NCBI GenBank assembly: GCA_005878515.1
Contig: VBLZ01000098.1
Coordinates: 1 to 29,544 of the forward strand
Source: Methanobacteriota archaeon
GTDB taxonomy: Archaea; Thermoplasmatota; Thermoplasmata; RBG-16-68-12
Length of the DNA stretch: 29,544 bases
Direction: 5' to 3'
The translations under genes and the position numbers were made by a program. How positions within the stretch are numbered: position 1 is the stretch's first letter; every line of letters starts with the position of its first letter. A model generated the notes under the pieces. That model had not been told where the DNA came from, searched no databases, and saw only the letters and a program-made list of their open reading frames with translations. Shown one piece after another: positions 1-7,806 of this stretch.

Positions 1-982
1 CGAGGACGCGGGGCGGCGGGGCGGTCGGAGAAACCTGCCGATGTGTCTCGTTTCGTCCGAGGGCCGTCAGGACGGAGAGGTTCGGCACGTCCTGTACGCC
101 GACGACGAACTTGCCCTCGGCGGATGCCATCTGGACGAACGAGTTCTCTTCCGTCAACGTCGGACTGTTGAACCATCCCAGGATCAGGATGCCGCGAGGA
201 GCTGCCGCGAGAATCCGCACCGTGGCCGCGGTCTCCATCGGAGAAGCCAAGATCCCCTGCGTCAGGTAGAAGACGACCGTCCCAGTCTGGACGAGATAGT
301 CTCGAATCGCCCACCGATCCGGCGGGAGAATCGCGAGCAAATATGGATATGCGTGCGGGTAGAGCTCCCGGAGTGCGCGGTCGTACGCGCCGACGGCGTC
401 GAGGGACGTCCAGTCGGGTCTCTCTGCGTAGTCGAACAGCGTCGGGAGGGCGTATCGGTTGAACAGCCATCCCGCCAGGTCCGGCCCCGCGAGGACCGCG
501 TTCTGCTGCGCCGCGAGGACCGTCCCGACATCGATCGATTCGGGCCGCGACGAATCGTAGACGACGACGCCCGCGGCCCGGTGTATGTAGGCGTCGATCG
601 CGGCCTGCGCCGACATGACATCGTACGTCACGTTGTACCGGGCCGCCAGATATGACAACGTCTGGGAGGTGTTGCCTGCGACGCCCGTCGGAACGTCAAG
701 ATAGAGTTCGACCGCCGCCCGATTCACGATGCCCTGCAGCGACGTCATGAGAAGCCGCATCGACAGATTCGCGTTCGCGTCGATCCTCGCGGCATGGAGA
801 GTGGGACCCAGGGGGAACCTCGGAAACGGGCTTTGACTCGGGGGCATCCGCGGCTCGGCAGCGGCCGGAGAGGGCGGGCCGGGCCACAGCACGTTCGCCA
901 GGACGACCGAAATCAGGAGGGCGGCAAGGACCCCGCCCGCGACGCGGACCGCGCGATGATCTCGGTCAAGACTCGGGGACAT
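1..982 (-). CDS. Secreted GxGYxYP-type putative glycoside hydrolase, N-terminal part (runs off the left edge)
   Basis: The minus strand is open from an ATG at 982 to the window edge, about 327 residues with no stop. Residues 13-43 are a signal peptide or N-terminal anchor (basic DRDHR, then VAGGVLAALLISVV, then an AAA-type end). The mature part shows LQGIVNR near residue 82, a GVVVYDSSRPESI stretch, ILPPDRWAIRDYLV, and a closing segment with GWFNSPTLTEEN and NLSVL. This order matches my recollection of GxGYxYP_N followed by the start of GxGYxYP_C, secreted proteins proposed to be glycoside hydrolases; no activity has been assigned here. The catalytic C-terminal half lies outside the window. 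A box A-like AGCTATAG at about 1039-1046 would give a leader of roughly 35 nt. The gene diverges from the radical SAM gene at 1187. Longer plus-strand open frames at 41-655 are shadows. Confidence 0.72.
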   Translation of the reverse strand, partial: MSPSLDRDHRAVRVAGGVLAALLISVVLANVLWPGPPSPAAAEPRMPPSQSPFPRFPLGPTLHAARIDANANLSMRLLMTSLQGIVNRAAVELYLDVPTGVAGNTSQTLSYLAARYNVTYDVMSAQAAIDAYIHRAAGVVVYDSSRPESIDVGTVLAAQQNAVLAGPDLAGWLFNRYALPTLFDYAERPDWTSLDAVGAYDRALRELYPHAYPYLLAILPPDRWAIRDYLVQTGTVVFYLTQGILASPMETAATVRILAAAPRGILILGWFNSPTLTEENSFVQMASAEGKFVVGVQDVPNLSVLTALGRNETHRQVSPTAPPPRVL

Positions 983-1186
983 GTGCCTTCCGCGGCACGC
1001 CGATGGGCGCCCGTCGGGGTTGCGGCAGCGGGCGAGCGGCTATAGCTTTTCCTCAATCGCACGCGCACGATACGGGAGGAAGCCCGGTGTGCACCGTCCG
1101 AGGCCCGGGCTTCGAGGGACGAAGGATCACTTTCACCGCCCTCCCCCATGGAAGGGCATAAGGCCCCGACCCATTCGTCGGCCGAT

Positions 1187-2074
1187 ATGGACGAACTCCT
1201 GGGCATCCACGTCTCATCCCCTCGAGACGACTTCCAGATCCGCGAGGTCCACGTCTCGTCGGCGCTCCGGAAGGACCCGTTGCCGGGCATCGACTACTCC
1301 TTCAATCCGTACATCGGGTGTTACCACGGATGCACCTTTTGTTATGTACCCCGGATTCTGCAGATCGATCGACGCACGTGGGGCGCCTCGGTTGTGGTGA
1401 AGCGGAATGGGGCGACGGTCCTCGCGAAGGAATTGAAGCGTCTGCCCCGAGGACTCGTCGCGATCTCGACCGCCACCGATCCGTACCAGTTCGTCGAGGG
1501 AAAGTATCGAATCACACGACACGCGCTCGAGGTCCTGCTGAGGGCCAACTGGCCGGTGTCCGTCCTCTCCCGAGCCCCTCTGATGATCCGCGACCTCGAT
1601 CTGTTCACCCAATTCGCGGACATCGAAGTCGGCATGTCTGTCCCGACCCTGGACGATCGCGCACGGTCTTTTCTGGAACCGTGGGCACCGCCCATCGACG
1701 CGCGGCTCCGCTGCCTTCGGGCACTTGCCGACGCCGGCTTGACGACCTTCGTCGGCTTCGCCCCTGCGTATCCGCCGACCGGTGGATGGACGCCTGAATC
1801 CATCGCGGAGGTATTCGCCAGTGCCGGGGTGAAGAAGATGTTCACCCGTGCCCTCGATGACCGGTGCGGGGTCCCCGAAGCGATGGCGAGGCAGCTCGAC
1901 GGATCCGAGCTTGCCGAGGATCTTAGACGAATCGGCGATCTCGAGACGATCGCACCGTTCGTCTCCCGCGTCGGGGAAGAATGCCGAGCTCGGGGGATCG
2001 ATTTTCGTAGCGCGTTCGGGTTTCGGAGCACCGATTCCAATTCGGGTTTCGGATCGCCGAGAACGAAACGGTAG
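1187..2074 (+). CDS. Radical SAM protein (SplB / Rv2578c-like family)
   Basis: A 295-residue protein with a cysteine cluster GCYHGCTFCY (Cys45, Cys49, Cys52; CX3CX2C) that binds the SAM-cleaving 4Fe-4S cluster. It follows the YSFNPYIGC lead-in typical of the SplB-like/Rv2578c branch of radical SAM proteins. A GLVAISTATDPYQ segment corresponds to the TDPYQPxE region of that family, and PTLDDRARSFLEPWAP(P) to its substrate-side loop. The real substrate of this branch is unknown. An ATG at 1148 is in frame, but the box A at 1157-1163 (CATAAGG) lies 27 nt before the ATG at 1187. I therefore place a leaderless start at 1187. The C-terminal tail after FRSAFGF is low-complexity (serine, glycine, asparagine, arginine). 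The gene stands alone, with about 190 nt before the next gene. Confidence 0.85.
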   Translation: MDELLGIHVSSPRDDFQIREVHVSSALRKDPLPGIDYSFNPYIGCYHGCTFCYVPRILQIDRRTWGASVVVKRNGATVLAKELKRLPRGLVAISTATDPYQFVEGKYRITRHALEVLLRANWPVSVLSRAPLMIRDLDLFTQFADIEVGMSVPTLDDRARSFLEPWAPPIDARLRCLRALADAGLTTFVGFAPAYPPTGGWTPESIAEVFASAGVKKMFTRALDDRCGVPEAMARQLDGSELAEDLRRIGDLETIAPFVSRVGEECRARGIDFRSAFGFRSTDSNSGFGSPRTKR

Positions 2075-2219
2075 GCCCGGCAGGCGCGAGGCTCGCCGTC
2101 GCGGAATAGGTCCGCATCCGATCGCCTCGGGGACAACAACCCTGGTTCTGTTCTTGACCCGGGACGCAGCCGCATTCAAAGGGCCCTTGAGGCCAATCAA
2201 TCCCTCCCCAGGCCACGAA

Positions 2220-2255
2220 CTATATTCGGTGGCGTCGCTTCCGGCGTGAGGGGAG
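2220..2255 (+). promoter_or_regulatory. Box A and Shine-Dalgarno for the pirin/AlsS-like operon
   Basis: CTATATTC at 2220-2227 is a good archaeal TATA element. GAGGGGAG at 2248-2255 ends 7 nt before the ATG at 2263. Together they predict a short-leadered transcript covering both the pirin-like and ThDP-enzyme genes. Confidence 0.55.
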
Positions 2256-2262
2256 ACGCCAC

Positions 2263-3012
2263 ATGCCGAGCCCGCGGAAAACCCGCAGCCTGACTGTCGC
2301 TCACGGGGAAATCGACGCATCCGACAAGACCACCAGCCTGCTCTTGCCGAATCGAGATCATGGACCCTGGTTGCCCTTCGAACGGTTCGCCGAGACGATG
2401 ACGACCTCGCGCACCAAGCTCGGCCGTCACAGCCATCAGGCCGAGGAGGTCGTGATCTATCTGGTCGAAGGCGAGGTCGACCACATGGACGACTCCGGTC
2501 GGCGCGAAGGTCTCACTCCCGGGTCGGTCGCGGTGCTCACGGCCCACGAAGAAATTTCTCACGATCTCGAGATGCTGAAAGGGAAACGAGCCCGCTGGTT
2601 GTCGGTCGTCGTCCGCCTGCCCTGGCATACGGAACCGCCGCCGACCACGATCCAAATCAAGACGGCCGGAGATGCAACGGAGGAATCCGACGGGACCGTC
2701 CAGAAGCCGGTCGTCGGACCGCTCGCGCGCGCCGACGGCTCGTCGGGCCTCGAATTCACGGACATCGAGTTCGCGCGACAAGCCACCGCGTTCTTTCGGA
2801 TCGGGCGGGATCGCCGGGCGGTCGCGTACGTGCTCGACGGCTCCGGGATGATCGACGACGTGCCGCTCAAATCAGGTTCCGGCGCCCTCCTCGAAAACAT
2901 GTCGGCCGTCGCAATCGGTGGCGCGCCGGGATACCGGATCGTCCTCGCCGCCGTCCCGATCCCCGCCCAGCACGAGGACCCTCCGGACGCCGCTCCGCGT
3001 CGGGTGAAATGA
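2263..3012 (+). CDS. Pirin-like bicupin protein
   Basis: A 249-residue bicupin. The N-terminal cupin carries HSHQAEEVVIYLVEGEVDHMD (His56, His58), the pirin signature usually written HPHRGFEIVTYVLEGELEH. Pirins bind iron through two histidines here and a later His-X-Glu. In this protein the later part reads ISHDLE (His100, Glu103), one residue longer than the usual spacing, so the metal site may be altered. The second cupin is degenerate, as in other pirins. Family members act as quercetinases, redox-sensing cofactors or protein partners, and the role here is unknown. The start has a strong Shine-Dalgarno (2248-2255). The stop is 25 nt before the ThDP enzyme gene, so the two are probably one operon. 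Confidence 0.8.
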   Translation: MPSPRKTRSLTVAHGEIDASDKTTSLLLPNRDHGPWLPFERFAETMTTSRTKLGRHSHQAEEVVIYLVEGEVDHMDDSGRREGLTPGSVAVLTAHEEISHDLEMLKGKRARWLSVVVRLPWHTEPPPTTIQIKTAGDATEESDGTVQKPVVGPLARADGSSGLEFTDIEFARQATAFFRIGRDRRAVAYVLDGSGMIDDVPLKSGSGALLENMSAVAIGGAPGYRIVLAAVPIPAQHEDPPDAAPRRVK

Positions 3013-3037
3013 GCCGCGGGGCAATCGGTGCACAGGC

Positions 3038-4660
3038 ATGAACGCCGGTCAACTCCTGGTCTCTTGCCTTGAGAGCGAGGGCGTCCGTTTCGCGTTCGGG
3101 ATCCCGGGAGAGGAGAACCTGGAGCTAATGGACGCGCTCCGGGGAAGCTCCGTCCGGTTCGTCCTCACGCGGCACGAAGGCGCTGCCGCGTTCATGGCCG
3201 ACGTGTATGGCCGTCTCTCCGGCCGCGCCGGCGTCTGCCTTGCGACCCTCGGCCCCGGTGCGACCAACCTCGTGACCGGGGTGGCGGACGCGTTCCTCGA
3301 CCGGGCGCCGCTCGTCGCAATCACCGCCCAGGCGAACCTCTCGAAGATCCACCGAGAATCGCATCAGTACGTCGACATCCTCCAGCTGTTCAGCCGAATC
3401 ACGAAATGGAATGCGCGGGTCGAGAGCCCGGACGTCGTCCCCGAGATCCTCCGGAAAGCGTTCAAACTCTCGGAGGCAGAGAAGCCCGGGGCGACTCACG
3501 TCGAGTTGCCGGAGAACGTCGCGGAGGACGAAGCCGGCCCGAACCAGAAACCGCTCCCCCGCGAGCCGGTCGGCGCCCCGGCGCCGGCCCGAGCGAGCGT
3601 CGAGCACGCGGCCCGCCTGATCGAGGTGGCCGTCCGGCCGATCATCCTCGCCGGGAACGGGGTCATCCGCAATGGCGCGTCGTCGGAACTGACGCGACTC
3701 GCCGAACAACTCCGGATCCCGGTCGTGACCACCGTGATGGGGAAGGGTGCGATCCCGTGGACCTCGCCGATGAGCCTCCTGACGATCGGCATCCTGCCTC
3801 GGGATCACGAGCTCGCGGGACTCAATGACTCCGACCTGCTCATCTGCGTCGGGTATGATTTCGTCGAATACGATCCTCGGTCGTGGAACCCTCGAGGCGA
3901 CCGACGAATCATCCATGTCGACGCCCTCCCGGCGGAGATTTCCGCGAACTACCTCCCGGAGGTCGAAGTCATCGGAGAGATCCGCGAATCGTTGCAGGCC
4001 CTGGCCCAGCGGATCCGCAAGACGCGGCAATCGGCGCGATTGGAGCCGACCCATGATGCGATCCTGAAAGCCCTGGAGTCGGAACTCGGGCCACACTCCG
4101 AGAATCTGCTGAACCCGCGTCGGGTCTTGTGGGACCTTCGTGAGATCCTGGAACCCGACGACCTGTTGATCTCGGATGTCGGGGCTCACAAGTTATGGCT
4201 CAGCCGTTTCTTTCGCGTGGCCAAGCCCAAGACGATCGTCATCTCGAACGGCCTGTCCCCGATGGGCATCGCCCTCCCGGGCGGAATCGCCGCCAAGCTA
4301 CTGGATCCGGATCGTCGGGTCGTGACCCTGAGCGGGGACGGCGGCTTCCTGATGAGCGTCCATGAACTGGAGACGGCGAAGCGGGAGTGCGCCGCGACAG
4401 TGAACCTCGTCTTCCGGGATAGCGGTCTCGGGAGCATCCGATGGAAACAGATGGCGAAATTCAAGCGAACGGTCGGCACGGACTTCGGCAATCCGGACCT
4501 CACCGATCTTGCGAAGGCCTTCGGGCTCCGGGGGTTCCACGTCGAGCATCCGAAAGAACTCCGGTCCGTGCTGGAGGAGGCGATGGAGTCGAAGGATCCT
4601 TGCCTGGTGGACATTCCGGTGGACTACACTCGCAATCCGTTCGTCGATCTCACGGGCTAG
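3038..4660 (+). CDS. ThDP-dependent acetolactate synthase-like enzyme, catabolic (AlsS) type
   Basis: A 540-residue protein of normal length for the ThDP decarboxylase/acetolactate synthase superfamily, with N-terminal PYR, central and C-terminal PP domains. Glu47 in TRHEGAAAFMADVYGRL(S) is the ThDP-activating glutamate. The metal/ThDP motif starts at GDGG (Asp434). Its second ligand is Asp461 in LVFRDSGLG, 27 residues on, where most family members have Asn. Asp in both places at this spacing resembles the FAD-independent catabolic acetolactate synthases (AlsS), which condense two pyruvates to 2-acetolactate. No small regulatory subunit follows, which also fits AlsS rather than anabolic AHAS. 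It is probably cytoplasmic and co-transcribed with the pirin-like gene. A related 2-oxoacid decarboxylase or ligase activity cannot be excluded. Confidence 0.82.
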   Translation: MNAGQLLVSCLESEGVRFAFGIPGEENLELMDALRGSSVRFVLTRHEGAAAFMADVYGRLSGRAGVCLATLGPGATNLVTGVADAFLDRAPLVAITAQANLSKIHRESHQYVDILQLFSRITKWNARVESPDVVPEILRKAFKLSEAEKPGATHVELPENVAEDEAGPNQKPLPREPVGAPAPARASVEHAARLIEVAVRPIILAGNGVIRNGASSELTRLAEQLRIPVVTTVMGKGAIPWTSPMSLLTIGILPRDHELAGLNDSDLLICVGYDFVEYDPRSWNPRGDRRIIHVDALPAEISANYLPEVEVIGEIRESLQALAQRIRKTRQSARLEPTHDAILKALESELGPHSENLLNPRRVLWDLREILEPDDLLISDVGAHKLWLSRFFRVAKPKTIVISNGLSPMGIALPGGIAAKLLDPDRRVVTLSGDGGFLMSVHELETAKRECAATVNLVFRDSGLGSIRWKQMAKFKRTVGTDFGNPDLTDLAKAFGLRGFHVEHPKELRSVLEEAMESKDPCLVDIPVDYTRNPFVDLTG

Positions 4661-4769
4661 TGGGCGAGCTTTCGGAGCCGATGCGGCTGAGGGTAGGCGG
4701 CGCTCCCGCGGAGTCTACGTGAGCGGATGTGCGACGCCTACGATGGTGCCCGGTTGGGCTCTCCGCCCG

Positions 4770-4792
4770 CGATCACAAGTTCCATGTGATCG
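4770..4792. other. Perfect 8-bp inverted repeat spanning the stop codon of the secreted-protein gene
   Basis: CGATCACA (4770-4777), a 7-nt spacer, then TGTGATCG (4785-4792). On the minus strand the hairpin contains the last codons and TGA stop of the gene ending at 4773. It sits in the convergent intergenic space between that gene and the plus-strand ThDP enzyme gene. There is no T-run, so a classic terminator is not evident. RNA 3'-end processing or chance are both possible. Confidence 0.4.
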
Positions 4793-5258
4793 TGAACTGA
4801 GGCAGGCCCGTGAGGCCAACGATCTCGTACTTGGCACAGTAGTTCCACGAATTCTGGGTCAGGGTCATCGGCTGGCCGTCGGTAATCCGCGAAGCGCCAG
4901 TCCGAGCCGAGCAGGTGCCCGTGGTGACCGCCCCGTTCGCGACGTAGGCGAACAGACCGGTCGAGTTATACGGAGGATTGAGGCCCGTGACCGTCGGAGT
5001 GACAAGCACGGGGCCGCCGGTCGTGAACGCCGGGTGCGTTGTCGGTGCGGCCGTATCACAGGAGAACGTCTCCTGTCCGCTACCGCCGAGCGTCACATTC
5101 GTGGGAGTAGCCGACGTTGTCGGGCAGTTCGCCGTCATCCCACCCGCGACCGGGACCGCCGGCTGCGTTTGTGAGATCAGGACGACCGCCGAGACGACTC
5201 CAAGGGCCACCAAGATCGCAAACAGGCTCACTAGACTCCAGCTGCTTCGAAGCTTCAT
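4773..5258 (-). CDS. Small secreted or membrane-anchored protein, unknown function
   Basis: A 161-residue protein with an N-terminal hydrophobic segment (WSLVSLFAILVALGVVSAVVL, about residues 7-27) and an extracellular threonine/proline/glycine-rich domain. The cysteine pairs C45-C67 and C115-C131 probably form disulfides. I do not recognise the family. The ATG at 5258 is preceded by a strong GGAGGAG at 5261-5267, and a box A (GGTTTATGTA, 5302-5311) lies upstream. An open frame extends to 6128 but crosses the promoter and the opposite-strand DHFR-like gene, so the extension is a shadow. The gene is divergent from the DHFR-like gene. The 3' end lies inside an 8-bp inverted repeat. Confidence 0.7.
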   Translation of the reverse strand: MKLRSSWSLVSLFAILVALGVVSAVVLISQTQPAVPVAGGMTANCPTTSATPTNVTLGGSGQETFSCDTAAPTTHPAFTTGGPVLVTPTVTGLNPPYNSTGLFAYVANGAVTTGTCSARTGASRITDGQPMTLTQNSWNYCAKYEIVGLTGLPQFTITWNL

Positions 5259-5462
5259 TTTCTCCTCCCCCGATTCCGATGGAAGTGTGTGGCGTTCTGG
5301 GTACATAAACCCTCCGGCGTGCGGCGAAACGGGCTCACGGCTCGTTGCCTTCCTGCAGATCCCTGTAGAGGACCTTCCTTGGCCGGAGACGTTTAAGGCC
5401 CGCGGAGCCGATTTGGAAACGCGAAGAGGGCTCTGCAACGGTAACGATCGGAGGAGAAACGC

Positions 5463-6119
5463 ATGAGAAAACTTGTTGTCGGCACCTTTCTGACGCTTGA
5501 TGGAGTAATGCAGGCGCCGGGCGGCCCCGACGAAGACCGCGACGGCGGCTTCGAGTATGGCGGTTGGTCGGTGAAGTATTGGGATGACATGATGGGCAAG
5601 CTCATCGTCGAGCAGACGATGCGACCCGACGCGCTCCTGCCGGGCCGCCGGACCTACGAGATCTTTGCCGCGCACTGGCCGCGCGTCACGGATCCGAACG
5701 ATCCGGTCGCTGCCAAGCTCAACACCGTGCGAAAATACGTCGCCTCTCGAACCCTCCACAAAGCGGAATGGCACAACTCCTCCCTGCTGCGCGGGGAGGT
5801 CGGAGACGCCGTGCGGCGGCTCAAAGAGCAAAGCGGCGGAGAGATCCAAGTGACGGGGAGCTCGAACCTCATCCAGACGTTGTTGAAGCACGACCTCATC
5901 GACGAGTTTCGCCTGTGGATCTTTCCGGTCTCGGTTGGCTCCGGCAAGCGCCTCTTCGGCGACGGCACCCTTCCCGGGGCCTTCCGGCTTGTCGATGCCG
6001 AGGTGTCGACCACCGGCGTCGTGATCCACCGGTACGAGAGGGCCGGCAAATTCGAGCAGGGCAGCTTCGAGGTGGACGAGCGGGGCAGAACCGCGGCGCT
6101 CTGGGAAGAGAAGTCGTGA
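5463..6119 (+). CDS. Dihydrofolate reductase-like (RibD C-terminal domain) protein
   Basis: A 218-residue single-domain protein of the DHFR/RibD_C fold. It begins RKLVVGTFLTLDGVMQAPGG, the usual opening of stand-alone YyaP/YwjB-type reductases. Further conserved parts are LLPGRRTYEIFA (residue 60 region), the NADPH-side GGEIQVTGSSNLIQTLL, and DEFRLWIFPVSVGSGKRLF. Members bind NADPH; substrates are generally unknown, and this is not the housekeeping DHFR. The start is fixed by GGAGGAG 8 nt before the ATG. A box A (GTTTAAG) lies near 5390. The protein is common in soil actinobacteria and proteobacteria, so horizontal origin is possible. Confidence 0.85.
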   Translation: MRKLVVGTFLTLDGVMQAPGGPDEDRDGGFEYGGWSVKYWDDMMGKLIVEQTMRPDALLPGRRTYEIFAAHWPRVTDPNDPVAAKLNTVRKYVASRTLHKAEWHNSSLLRGEVGDAVRRLKEQSGGEIQVTGSSNLIQTLLKHDLIDEFRLWIFPVSVGSGKRLFGDGTLPGAFRLVDAEVSTTGVVIHRYERAGKFEQGSFEVDERGRTAALWEEKS

Positions 6120-6176
6120 GTTCCGCACGCCGCGGATGTCCGCATGAATGACAGGCGGCCCCGGAGTTGTTCGTCT

Positions 6177-6623
6177 TCAGCCGAGCCCGATTTGCTTCAT
6201 GAGCCCGACTTGGTCGTAGAACAGCCGCTCCTCCGTGATCGCTCCCTGGTCGTTCCACGTGGCGACGGTGCAGAACTCGACGCGGAAGCTCTTGCCCGTC
6301 GGTGGGATCACCTGGTCTCCCAACTTCATCGGCCCTTTCATCGTGCCCCGGAACTCGGCGACGGAACACGTATGGTTGCCGTCTGCAAACAGGATCTTGT
6401 ACGGTCGGTTGATCAGATGGTTGTCCGGGAAGGTCTTGAAAAACTCAACGGCCTCAAGGTCGTGGTTGCGCCGTCCCCTCGTCGGCGGAGCGCCGCCAGG
6501 CCAGTACACGGCGACATCCTCGGTGTGACGTTTTCGGAAGGTCTCCCACAGGGAACTTCCAGGTCCGGCATTCCATGCGTCGTCCAGCGTCGTCATCAAC
6601 TCGAGAAGCTCCTGCTGCTTCAA
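6177..6623 (-). CDS. SnoaL-like / NTF2-fold protein (ester cyclase-type)
   Basis: About 148 residues. The sequence LLELMTTLDDAWNAGP, then a hydrophobic core and FKTFPDNHLINRPYKILFADG, NHTCSVAEFRGTMKGP and EERLFYDQVGLMKQIGLG at the C-terminus match SnoaL-like polyketide-cyclase/ester-cyclase proteins of the NTF2 superfamily. These are small alpha+beta barrels whose substrates usually cannot be predicted. I prefer a TTG start at 6623 because GGGAGG lies 8 nt upstream of it. An ATG at 6680 in the same frame would add 19 residues of non-conserved sequence and has poor Shine-Dalgarno spacing. The gene converges on the DHFR-like gene and diverges from the MDR gene at 6773. Confidence 0.75.
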   Translation of the reverse strand: MKQQELLELMTTLDDAWNAGPGSSLWETFRKRHTEDVAVYWPGGAPPTRGRRNHDLEAVEFFKTFPDNHLINRPYKILFADGNHTCSVAEFRGTMKGPMKLGDQVIPPTGKSFRVEFCTVATWNDQGAITEERLFYDQVGLMKQIGLG

Positions 6624-6772
6624 TCTCCTTCCCTCCCTTCCGCACGCTCCCACGAGCCTATGTAGTTTGCTTTGTATCATTCCTCTGACAACCCTCGTCC
6701 GTGAGAGCCGCGGTGGTCCCGGGGTAAGACTAAGTACCCCGCGGACGTGCGACCGACCGGGGGCGAGATCCC

Positions 6773-7735
6773 ATGAAAGCGATCGTCCAAACCGGGTATG
6801 GCTCGTCGGACGTGTTCCAGCTCCGAGAGATCGAGATGCCGGTGATCGACGACGACGGCGTGTTAGTGCGGGTCCAAGCCGCTTCCGTGAATGCCCTGGA
6901 CTGGCACCTCATGCGGGGCATCCCGGCCATCATCCGCCTGACAACCGGGCTGCGCCGACCGAAGAGCCCTGTCCCGGGGGTCGATGTGGCGGGTACCGTC
7001 GAATCGGTCGGCCGGAACGTGACCCGCTTTCGACCCGGCGATGAGGTATTCGGCATGCGCACCGGAGCCTTTGCTGAGTACGTAGCCGGCAAAGAGCGGA
7101 ACTTCGTGCCGAAGCCGGTGGGCCTGTCGTTTGAGCAAGCCGCGGCGGTGCCCGTCGCCGGAGAGACCGCCTTGCAGGGTCTCCGAGACAAGGGCCAGAT
7201 TCGGCCGGGGCAGAAGGTCTTGGTCAACGGCGCGTCGGGAGGGGTGGGCACCTTCGCCGTGCAGGTCGCAAAGTCGTTTGGAGCGAACGTGACGGGCGTC
7301 TGCAGCCCGCGAAACGTCGACCTGGTCCGATCGATCGGCGCGGACCGAGTGATGGACTACACCCGCGAGGACTTCGTCCGGGACGGGCAGCGGTACGATA
7401 TGATCTTCGACGTGGCGTGGACTCATTCAGGATCCGACTGCCGACGCGTGCTAACTCCGAATGGGATCCATGTCTTGGCCGGACAATCGAGCCGCAAGAA
7501 GCCATCGATCTTGCCGTTGCTCTTGGCTCCCGTGGTCTCGCGCTTCAGGAGGCAGAAGTTGGTTTCGTACATCGCGAAGCACAACAATGCGGATCTCGTT
7601 GCCCTCAAGCAACTCATCGAAGCCGGGAAGGTCACGCCGATCATCGACCGGACTTTTCCGTTGCGCGAGGTTCCTGAGGCGATCCGGTATCTCGGCGAGG
7701 GACACCCTCGAGCGAAGATTGTCATCACCGTGTAG
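6773..7735 (+). CDS. MDR-family NAD(P)H:quinone oxidoreductase-like / zinc-free alcohol dehydrogenase
   Basis: A 320-residue medium-chain dehydrogenase/reductase. The N-terminal GroES-like half contains VQAASVNALDWHLMRG and PGVDVAGTVESVG. The Rossmann half begins at VLVNGASGGVGTFAVQVAK (glycines about 153-159), a motif typical of quinone oxidoreductase/zeta-crystallin branches that use NADPH. The structural-zinc cysteine cluster is absent and the usual GHE catalytic zinc motif is replaced by PGVD, so it is a zinc-independent MDR. The likely role is reduction of quinones or enones. A box A-like GACTAAGTACC is at 6728-6738. It is followed after 71 nt by a separately promoted gene. Confidence 0.85.
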   Translation: MKAIVQTGYGSSDVFQLREIEMPVIDDDGVLVRVQAASVNALDWHLMRGIPAIIRLTTGLRRPKSPVPGVDVAGTVESVGRNVTRFRPGDEVFGMRTGAFAEYVAGKERNFVPKPVGLSFEQAAAVPVAGETALQGLRDKGQIRPGQKVLVNGASGGVGTFAVQVAKSFGANVTGVCSPRNVDLVRSIGADRVMDYTREDFVRDGQRYDMIFDVAWTHSGSDCRRVLTPNGIHVLAGQSSRKKPSILPLLLAPVVSRFRRQKLVSYIAKHNNADLVALKQLIEAGKVTPIIDRTFPLREVPEAIRYLGEGHPRAKIVITV

Positions 7736-7773
7736 CGACACGCGACGGGTGTGTCCGGCCGACAATCTGGATA

Positions 7774-7782
7774 GCTTAATAG
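7774..7782 (+). promoter_or_regulatory. Box A deciding a leaderless TTG start at 7807
   Basis: GCTTAATAG is centred 28-29 nt before the TTG at 7807, the normal archaeal distance from box A to transcript start. No Shine-Dalgarno is present, so the mRNA probably starts at the initiation codon. Confidence 0.5.
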
Positions 7783-7806
7783 CCGCGACGCCGGTGGCCA
7801 AACCCG

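Noticed and set aside
1214..2320. 368-residue open frame on the minus strand
   Set aside because: Antisense to the radical SAM gene, arginine-rich with no recognisable domain; a by-product of high GC.
3125..4189. 354-residue minus-strand open frame
   Set aside because: Antisense to the ThDP enzyme, whose motifs are complete in the sense frame.
4702..4711. GCTCCCGCGG as a further copy of the tRNA-end repeat
   Set aside because: It lacks the central A of GCTCCCGACGG, is 10 kb from the cluster, and the following similarity is weak.
5259..6128. N-terminal extension of the secreted protein to 451 residues
   Set aside because: It crosses a good box A and Shine-Dalgarno and lies antisense to the DHFR-like gene.
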